DNA of 64,000 nucleotides, from assembly GCF_000814905.1 (NCBI RefSeq), contig NZ_JXAG01000037.1, forward strand, positions 1 to 64,000, given 5' to 3'. The stretch comes from Enterobacter sp. Bisph1. Lineage in GTDB: Bacteria; Pseudomonadota; Gammaproteobacteria; Enterobacterales; Enterobacteriaceae. The position numbers and the translations under genes are program-made. Numbering within the stretch: position 1 is the stretch's first letter; each line of letters starts with the position of its first letter. Shown piece after piece: positions 58,459 to 64,000 of the stretch. Below the pieces are notes generated by a model. That model did no database searches. It was given only the letters and a program-made list of their open reading frames with translations, and had not been told where the DNA came from.

Positions 58459-58869
58459 TTACTCACCCGCCAGCTTATAAAAAATGGGTGCATCCTTTTC
58501 TCGGGTAATGAGGTTAAGCCAAATCTCATTGCCTGCGTCGTTAATTTGCTGCGTTTTTTCGTTAATGATTTGGCTTAATGACTGAGCATCGATCTCGCCT
58601 TCCGCTTGTAAATCATTAAGTAAGCGGGCAAACGTTTCAATTTTAACCACGCGTAATAGCCGCTCTTTTATATGGCGATCGCGCTCTTCAAGCAGCATAT
58701 TTTTCGACTGCCCGGTGCGGCTTCCATTGGCTAAAATATCGTTAGCGTATTCCTCGAGCGTTCTTTTACCCTGAGTTAAATTAGTATCTTTTTGTTCTTC
58801 TCCGGGCACGGGTTCAGCGGCAGAAATGTGAAAACGTGCCGGGACAAGATTCTCGGGTAGCATTTCCAA
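58459..58869 (-). CDS. Unrecognised protein, 136 residues (first of a pair)
   Basis: I do not recognise it. The frame starts with MEMLPENLVPARFH and has a charged, helical middle (LEERDRHIKERLLRVVKIETFARLL, about 59-83 with heptad-like spacing) and ends IFYKLAGE. No signal peptide. It is co-transcribed with the 144-residue protein and divergent from the 168-residue membrane-anchored gene. Together they are the only unfamiliar block in the conserved right half of the window. Confidence 0.75.
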   Translation of the reverse strand: MEMLPENLVPARFHISAAEPVPGEEQKDTNLTQGKRTLEEYANDILANGSRTGQSKNMLLEERDRHIKERLLRVVKIETFARLLNDLQAEGEIDAQSLSQIINEKTQQINDAGNEIWLNLITREKDAPIFYKLAGE

Positions 58870-58965
58870 TGTCCTTTAATATCAACAGAGAAGAGAGGTT
58901 TCAGGCGTGAGGTTCGTTGACAATATCATGACGCACTTTTAAAATCAAAAAAAAGGAGCCTGCTG

Positions 58966-59472
58966 ATGAACAGTATTTTTTATTCTGTTATTGCTTTATT
59001 GCTGCTCACGGGCGGCGTTCTTATATTGATGCGCGAGTACAATAAAAATAGTTCCCTGAGTGAAATTGATAAGTTACCTGCACCGCCGCAGCTGTTGTCA
59101 AAAGAGGAAGGTGAAGATCATTTCTCGGTGCTAATGAATGCGATTACCCCGGTATGGTACTGGCGCGTTAATCATGAATATATTGATTTTCTTCATGCGA
59201 CAATTAAGCGCATGAATATGGCAGAGTTAAATAGCACGCCGGGCTTATTTGAAGCGCAGCGTCGCTGTAGCGATCTCAATTCGGCGGTATATAAGTATTA
59301 CGATAATATAAAGAAACGCTGCGTCAACGGTGAAAAAGTCCCGCATGCGGATCTCGATGTGCTCAACTTACGCCAGTGTTTTCGTGAATTCAGCATGGAA
59401 GCCTATCCGGCGCTGGTGGTGCTGGTCTGGCCGGAGTATCAGCGGCCGTGGGTAATTCCTGACGAAGTGTGA
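58966..59472 (+). CDS. Unrecognised membrane-anchored protein, 168 residues
   Basis: One N-terminal membrane helix (about 4-22) then a basic RxYNKNSS turn and a soluble domain rich in Tyr, Trp and Asn (YWRVNHEYIDFLHATIKRMN, about 65-84; YKYYDNIKKRC, about 103-113). Not cleaved like a signal peptide, as no A-x-A site follows. AAGGAG lies at a good distance before the ATG. It is 96 bp from, and divergent to, the two-gene unit. Absent at this place in K-12. Function unknown; a role in the envelope with the soluble partners is inference. Confidence 0.75.
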   Translation: MNSIFYSVIALLLLTGGVLILMREYNKNSSLSEIDKLPAPPQLLSKEEGEDHFSVLMNAITPVWYWRVNHEYIDFLHATIKRMNMAELNSTPGLFEAQRRCSDLNSAVYKYYDNIKKRCVNGEKVPHADLDVLNLRQCFREFSMEAYPALVVLVWPEYQRPWVIPDEV

Positions 59473-59557
59473 TTTATGTAGCCTGCATGTTGCGGATTTT
59501 TTGCCCGGCTGAGATATACTGAGCGTCGGTTTGCACCCTAAGGAGATTTTACGCAAC

Positions 59558-60052
59558 ATGGAACGCTTTCTGGAAAAAGCAATGTATGCCTCGCGCTGGT
59601 TGCTCGCCCCCGTTTACCTCGGCCTCTCCCTTGGCCTGCTCGCACTGACGGTAAAATTCTTTCAGGAGATTTTTCACATTCTGCCCGGTATTTTCGGCCT
59701 GGCGGAAGCGGATCTGATCCTGACGTTACTGTCGCTGGTGGATATGACCCTGGTTGGCGGTTTGCTGGTGATGGTGATGTTTTCCGGCTACGAGAATTTC
59801 GTCTCTCAGTTCAATATTGCCGAGCATAAAGAGAAACTGAACTGGCTGGGCAAAATGGACGCTACATCATTAAAAAACAAGGTAGCGGCGGCGATTGTCG
59901 CCATCTCATCCATTCATCTGCTGCGCGTGTTTATGGATGCCAAAAACGTCCCGGACAATAAGCTGATGTGGTATGTGATTCTGCATCTGACGTTTGTGCT
60001 ATCCGCTTTTATGATGGGCTATCTGGACAGAATTACCCGCAGCAAGGAATGA
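59558..60052 (+). CDS. yqhA: YqhA family membrane protein
   Basis: A 164-residue, four-helix membrane protein, the same length as E. coli YqhA. Conserved parts are [45 protein letters not shown] and [22 protein letters not shown]0114 family; function unknown. The ATG at 59558 follows AAGGAG. The preceding in-frame codons from 59531 are non-conserved. It converges on yghZ. Confidence 0.95.
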   Translation: MERFLEKAMYASRWLLAPVYLGLSLGLLALTVKFFQEIFHILPGIFGLAEADLILTLLSLVDMTLVGGLLVMVMFSGYENFVSQFNIAEHKEKLNWLGKMDATSLKNKVAAAIVAISSIHLLRVFMDAKNVPDNKLMWYVILHLTFVLSAFMMGYLDRITRSKE

Positions 60053-60058
60053 GCCTTT

Positions 60059-60085
60059 GGCCGGGCAGCATCGCGCCGCCCGGCC
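60059..60085. terminator. Hairpin (REP-like) between yqhA and yghZ
   Basis: GGCCGGGC (60059-60066) pairs with GCCCGGCC (60078-60085) with an 11-base loop. GC-rich and REP-like; no T tract, so it may protect 3' ends. Confidence 0.55.
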
Positions 60086-60091
60086 TGCATG

Positions 60092-61132
60092 CTACTTATC
60101 AGATGACGCCTGCCACAGATTCAATTCACCATCGGCAACATGCTGGTCAATCTGCGCTAACTCCTGTGCGCTAAACGTCAGGTTATTCAGCGCCTGAACG
60201 TTCTCTTCCAGCTGTTCCGGTCGGCTCGCGCCAATCAGTACCGAGGTGACGCGGGCGTCTTTTAATAGCCAGCTTAGGGCCATTTGTGCCATCGTCTGGC
60301 CGCGGCGTTGCGCCATTTCATTTAACAAGCGCAAGCTGTTCAGATTGCTCTCCGTCAGCATCTTCTCCGTCAGACCCCGCACTTTTTTACCTTCTCGCTG
60401 CATGCGTGAACCGTCCGGTATTCCGTGCAGATATTTGCCGGTCAGCAGACCCTGCGCCAGCGGCGTAAAGGCAATGCAGCCCACGCCGTTATCTTCCAGC
60501 GTATCCAACAGACCGGTTTTATCCACCCAACGGTTCAGCAGGTTATACGAGGGCTGATGAATCAGTAACGGAATTTTCCACTCGCGCAGCAGCGCCGCCA
60601 TTTGTTGTGTACGCTCCGTTGAATAAGAGGAGATGCCGACATACAACGCTTTGCCGCTTTGTACCGCCTGCGCCAGCGCGGCGGCGGTCTCTTCCATCGG
60701 CGTTTTTTCATCTACGCGATGGGAGTAGAAAATATCCACGTACTCAAGGCCCATACGTTTCAGGCTTTGATCGAGGCTGGCCAGCAGGTACTTACGCGAC
60801 CCGCCGGAGCCGTAAGGGCCGGGCCACATATCGTAACCGGCTTTAGTCGAGATAATCAGTTCATCACGGTATGCCGCAAAATCCTCGCGCAGCAGGCGGC
60901 CAAAGTTCTCTTCCGCGCTGCCCGCAGGCGGGCCGTAGTTATTGGCTAAATCAAAATGGGTGATGCCTAAGGAAAATGCTTTACGCAGCAGTGCGCGCTG
61001 AGAGTCTATGGCCTGTCCATGACCAAAACTGTGCCATAAACCGAGAGAAAGTGCGGGCAGCTGCAGGCCGCTTTTACCGCAGTAGCGGTACTGCATCTGT
61101 TGATAACGATCCGGGTTGATAGTGTCAGGCAT
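60092..61132 (-). CDS. yghZ: L-glyceraldehyde 3-phosphate reductase YghZ (Gpr)
   Basis: A 346-residue aldo-keto reductase (AKR14), the same length as E. coli YghZ. Signature segments: YRYCGKSGLQLPALSLGLWH, LANNYGPPAGSAEENFG (catalytic Tyr), KAGYDMWPGPYGSGGSRK and YSHRVDEKTPMEET. It reduces L-glyceraldehyde 3-phosphate and methylglyoxal with NADPH. Start chosen at 61132 (MPDTINPDRY); an upstream in-frame ATG at 61147 is less likely given the family N-terminus. Confidence 0.95.
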   Translation of the reverse strand: MPDTINPDRYQQMQYRYCGKSGLQLPALSLGLWHSFGHGQAIDSQRALLRKAFSLGITHFDLANNYGPPAGSAEENFGRLLREDFAAYRDELIISTKAGYDMWPGPYGSGGSRKYLLASLDQSLKRMGLEYVDIFYSHRVDEKTPMEETAAALAQAVQSGKALYVGISSYSTERTQQMAALLREWKIPLLIHQPSYNLLNRWVDKTGLLDTLEDNGVGCIAFTPLAQGLLTGKYLHGIPDGSRMQREGKKVRGLTEKMLTESNLNSLRLLNEMAQRRGQTMAQMALSWLLKDARVTSVLIGASRPEQLEENVQALNNLTFSAQELAQIDQHVADGELNLWQASSDK

Positions 61133-61575
61133 GATGTCTCCTCTCATTTTTATCTTCTTTATTAATTTTCGAAACAGCGTTTCTATCTTACGTCCGTTTT
61201 TTCATACTGCAAAAGAGGGTAACCACAGATAACTCTTTTTTTGATGCCGGGCGGTGCGCGATGTTTAAGCCAGGCTAGTACAAAAAGTGTCTTATTTAAG
61301 GGGGGCTACAGCTTAAAAGTAGTGAAAAAGACAAAATAGATGAATGTGTTGTATTTTATTTATTTTAAGGTTTATAAATTCATATATGATTAATATAGTG
61401 GTTTTTTATTATAGTGATGGTAAAAAAATAACGCGTATTGCAGCGTCAGGGAAGGGCTGTTTATTCCTGGCAAGGCAAAAATAGGGGGTAATTTACGTTT
61501 GGGCTCCCTTTCCTGGGGTAAAAAAATGCTCCGCGACGGCAGAGAGAAACGACGGGTTCACTAGCGGTTCGCGTG

Positions 61576-61594
61576 ATTGATAACATTTATCAAT
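61576..61594. repeat. Perfect 19-bp palindrome
   Basis: ATTGATAACATTTATCAAT: 8-bp arms around CAT. Operator-like; half-site spacing differs from Fur and FNR consensus. Regulator unknown. Confidence 0.5.
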
Positions 61595-61847
61595 GTATTT
61601 CAAAATAAACTTAGCACGCGATTTTGCCCACTGTAGCGCTGGAGGAAAAAACGCCAGCGCGGCGCTATGTTTCTCTCTGGAAGCCTTGCCGACGTTAGGT
61701 TTTCACCCATACTCTCTGCTGATCGGTGGCCTGGCTATAACCTTGTTTGAGTATAAAAAAACCTCTCTTTTAACATTTGTTCATAAAACGTGAAGCCGTT
61801 GTTAACTTATGTTGTTTAGCCTTTTTTTGCCGAAATATTAGGGATAT

Positions 61848-61869
61848 TTATCGATTTTTTTATCGATAA
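61848..61869. repeat. Perfect inverted repeat with T6 spacer
   Basis: TTATCGAT (61848-61855), six T, ATCGATAA (61862-61869). Could be an operator or a weak hairpin; no known motif recognised. Confidence 0.5.
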
Positions 61870-62208
61870 TAAATAGCGTTACTATACAGAGCTATGCACG
61901 ACGCACTTTTATTTTGTACCGATTATGCTTTTTTAATGTCTATTATTGATTCCACTTAAAGTAATTAAATTAATTATTGTTACTTTGGTTATTAATATAT
62001 TTTTGTTGATATTGATATATGAATGATTCGAATAAAAATCATTTAATTTCATATGGTTGAATTGAAAATACTCTGCATTTCGTATGGATTTTTATTGCTT
62101 TTTGAAGGGCATGAGGTTGGCTAGATTAATTGTTTTATCGCAGAGCATGCGAATAGTTGACGTGAAGAGAAAACGGGCATTTTTCAAATGAAAACTTAAG
62201 CCTGCGAA

Positions 62209-62235
62209 TTAATATTTCTCATATCTTGCCGATAA
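62209..62235 (+). promoter_or_regulatory. Sigma-28 (FliA) promoter of the MCP gene
   Basis: A perfect -10 element GCCGATAA at 62228-62235, with TTAATATT at the -35 position (62209-62216), exactly 11 bp before it; consensus is TAAAGTTT-N11-GCCGATAA. About 53 bases upstream of the MCP start. Couples the receptor to flagellar class III expression. Confidence 0.85.
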
Positions 62236-62288
62236 AGGAAGATAACTCTCGTCCGCAGGCGAGAACGAACCTTCACTGCAAGGATAAT

Positions 62289-63941
62289 ATGATGAATTTG
62301 CTTCGTAACTTTACGATACGCGCCGTGATGCTGGTGATCCTCGGCATCTTTGGCCTGCTGTGGTCTGGCGTCGGTCTGTATAGCGTTTTTTCTCTGGCAA
62401 AAGTGGCCGATGGTAACGACGTCGATCGCCAGCTGGTGACGCAAATGACCCTTTTAAGTCAGGGGAACGATCAGTACTTCAGATTTGTGACGCGTCTTGG
62501 TCGGGTGATGGAAGCCAAAGCTGCGGGTGGCTCGGCAGATATGGCCCCGGTGCAGCAGGCGCTTGATACCATGTCGCGCAAATTAACAGAGTTTAAAGCC
62601 GTTTCGCCGGGTCCGATGGACACAGCGGTGTCGGAGCAGGTGATTACCAGCTGGCAGGCCCTGCTGGATCAAGGCATTTCCCCGCAGATGCAGCTTGCGC
62701 AGCAGGGCAGCCCCGACGCCTATCGCCAGCAGGCGAATAATGTTACGCCGGGTTTAAGCCGCAGCTTTGGCGCGGCTACCGAAAGCTTTAATAAAGCTGC
62801 GAGCGAAAGACTTGATGAAACGCGTGTGATGGTGGATGGACGCACCAGCACCACCCGCGTGGCCATTATTGTGGCCATGGTGATTGGCCTGTTGATTCTG
62901 CTCTTTACCGACCGCTATCTGGTCGCCCTGTTAGTGAAGCCGCTAAACCGTATTCGCGCGCACTTTACGTTGATGGCGCAGGGCGATCTGAGCCAGCCGC
63001 TGGAAGATATGGGACGCAACTGCGTAGGTCAGGTGATCCCGCTGCTGTTAGCGATGCAGGACAGCCTGCGTGAAGCGGTGAGCAACATCCGTCACGGCAG
63101 CGAGAATATCTGGCGCGGCGCAACGGAGATCTCCAGCGGTAATAACGATCTCTCTTCGCGCACCGAACAGCAAGCCGCCGCGCTGGAGCAGACCGCCGCC
63201 AGCATGGAAGAGCTGACCTCGACGGTAAAACTGAACGCCGATAACGCCAGCCAGGCAAGCGCGCTGGCGGAAGTGGCCTCGACCACCGCCAGCAAAGGCG
63301 GCGCGCTGGTGAAAGAAGTCATTAGCACTATGGACGGCATCTCCGGCAGTTCGAAAAAGATTGCTGAGATCACAAACGTGATTAACAGCATCGCCTTCCA
63401 GACCAATATTCTGGCCCTTAACGCCGCAGTCGAAGCGGCGCGTGCGGGCGAACAGGGGCGCGGTTTCGCCGTCGTCGCGGGTGAAGTTCGTAACCTTGCC
63501 AGCCGCAGTGCGGGCGCGGCAAAAGAGATTGAAACGCTGATCGCCGATTCCGTCACACGGGTGGAAAAAGGTGCGAAGCTGGTCAATGACACCGGCACGA
63601 CGATGGAGAGCATTCTGCGTTCCGTCAGAGAAGTGACCACCATTATGAAAGAGATCGCCTCTGCAACCGATGAACAGAGCAAAGGCATTTCGCAGGTGGG
63701 TATCGCCATTACCCAGATGGATGGTGTGACGCAGCAGAACGCCGCGCTGGTCGAGCAAATTTCCGCGGCGGCGGCGGCGCTGGAGCGTCAAACCGAGGAG
63801 CTGCAACGCTCCGTTCAGCAGTTCCGTCTCTCTGATGACCAGCAGCAAAATAGCGCAGCCGGGCCGCTGTTAAAACCCGATTTAACCCGCACGGCTAAGC
63901 CTAAAACGGCAACGACGTCTGACGAGTGGGTGGCGTTTTAA
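62289..63941 (+). CDS. Methyl-accepting chemotaxis protein
   Basis: A 550-residue transmembrane chemoreceptor. First helix about 11-33, periplasmic four-helix-bundle ligand domain about 34-189, second helix about 191-208, HAMP ([10 protein letters not shown], about 218-265), then the coiled-coil signalling domain with the conserved hairpin tip ([20 protein letters not shown], about 366-385) and two methylation regions. The C-terminus EWVAF fits the x-W-x-x-F pentapeptide that tethers CheR and CheB, so it is a full-function high-abundance type receptor (Tsr/Tar class). The periplasmic ligand is unknown; it has no close identity to Tsr or Tar by eye. ATG at 62289 follows AAGGA; an ATG one codon later is possible. 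Confidence 0.92.
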   Translation: MMNLLRNFTIRAVMLVILGIFGLLWSGVGLYSVFSLAKVADGNDVDRQLVTQMTLLSQGNDQYFRFVTRLGRVMEAKAAGGSADMAPVQQALDTMSRKLTEFKAVSPGPMDTAVSEQVITSWQALLDQGISPQMQLAQQGSPDAYRQQANNVTPGLSRSFGAATESFNKAASERLDETRVMVDGRTSTTRVAIIVAMVIGLLILLFTDRYLVALLVKPLNRIRAHFTLMAQGDLSQPLEDMGRNCVGQVIPLLLAMQDSLREAVSNIRHGSENIWRGATEISSGNNDLSSRTEQQAAALEQTAASMEELTSTVKLNADNASQASALAEVASTTASKGGALVKEVISTMDGISGSSKKIAEITNVINSIAFQTNILALNAAVEAARAGEQGRGFAVVAGEVRNLASRSAGAAKEIETLIADSVTRVEKGAKLVNDTGTTMESILRSVREVTTIMKEIASATDEQSKGISQVGIAITQMDGVTQQNAALVEQISAAAAALERQTEELQRSVQQFRLSDDQQQNSAAGPLLKPDLTRTAKPKTATTSDEWVAF

Positions 63942-64000
63942 TCCGCGCTACCGTCCTCACAAATGATCGTTATATAATTTTTAATATATCGGTTATGCGA

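Larger units (their letters stand above)
61133..62288 (+). other. Long AT-rich non-coding gap before the MCP gene
   Basis: A 1.16-kb gap, strongly AT-rich from about 61840 to 62120. I see no supportable protein or known RNA gene; a 66-codon frame at 61593-61793 lacks a ribosome site and was rejected. It contains two perfect palindromes (61576-61594 and 61848-61869) and, at its right end, a sigma-28 promoter. An AT-rich, palindrome-bearing leader suggests H-NS or specific repressor control; inference. Confidence 0.55.

Noticed and set aside
61593-61793. 66-codon frame in the long gap before the MCP gene
   Set aside because: No ribosome site, lies in AT-rich DNA next to a palindrome, no domain pattern and unusual residue make-up. 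Treated as non-coding.

Overview
The window is a stretch of chromosome from a member of the Enterobacteriaceae. Nearly every gene from 5.1 kb rightward has a full-length counterpart in Escherichia coli K-12, in the same relative order and orientation: the ileX-mug-rpoD-dnaG-rpsU-tsaD block, cca-glnE-hldE, ribB-zupT-ygiD, tolC-parE, parC-ygiQ, and dkgA-yqhD-metC-exbBD-yghZ. Protein divergence, lost K-12 genes and added operons exclude K-12 itself. An Enterobacter/Kosakonia/Klebsiella-like organism fits, but the genus cannot be fixed from this sequence alone.

Region 1 (1-5140) is the end of a genomic island abutting the 3' end of the ileX tRNA gene. Its order matches the K-12 CP4-6/CP4-57 type: DUF932 protein (cut by the window edge), HTH/WYL regulator, DUF905 (frameshifted here), ArdB anti-restriction protein, RadC-like JAMM protein, DUF987, and a YafW/YkfI (CbeA/CbtA-type) antitoxin-toxin pair. 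Two extras are a secreted two-domain protein whose first domain looks like Ivy, the lysozyme inhibitor, and an unrecognised 72-residue protein.

Region 2 (5141-24850) is conserved core: mug, the rpsU-dnaG-rpoD operon, tsaD, plsY, folB, uppP, cca, ygiM, ygiF, glnE, hldE, ubiK, an FMN riboswitch with ribB, an unannotated-type 57-residue membrane protein, zupT with a strong Fur-box match, and ygiD. The K-12 genes glgS-yqiJK are absent between hldE and ubiK.

Region 3 (24850-36120) carries a three-gene TRAP uptake system inserted between ygiD and ygiC, then ygiC-ygiB, tolC (with a marbox), and the nudF-yqiB-cpdA-yqiA-parE series with overlapping or tightly spaced genes.

Region 4 (36120-41580) is an accessory carbohydrate locus between parE and ygiN. 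An AraC-type regulator is divergent from DUF2264 protein, an LacY-family symporter and a GH88 unsaturated glucuronyl hydrolase, with a CRP-like site in the divergent promoter. Together they look like an uptake and cleavage route for (unsaturated) glucuronyl oligosaccharides.

Region 5 (41580-57910) returns to core: ygiN, mdaB, ygiW, parC, plsC, ftsP, ygiQ, dkgA, yqhD, yqhC, yghB, metC, exbB, exbD, yghA. The qseBC-ygiZ genes and the ygiV-mqsRA-ygiS genes that flank ygiW in K-12 are missing. ParC has the unmutated Ser80/Glu84 of the quinolone-resistance region.

Region 6 (57910-64000) holds three unrecognised genes (a two-gene leftward pair and a divergent membrane-anchored protein), yqhA, yghZ, a 1.15-kb AT-rich gap with two perfect palindromes, and a methyl-accepting chemotaxis protein gene preceded by a sigma-28 (FliA) promoter. 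No rRNA, CRISPR array, transposase or integrase was seen.
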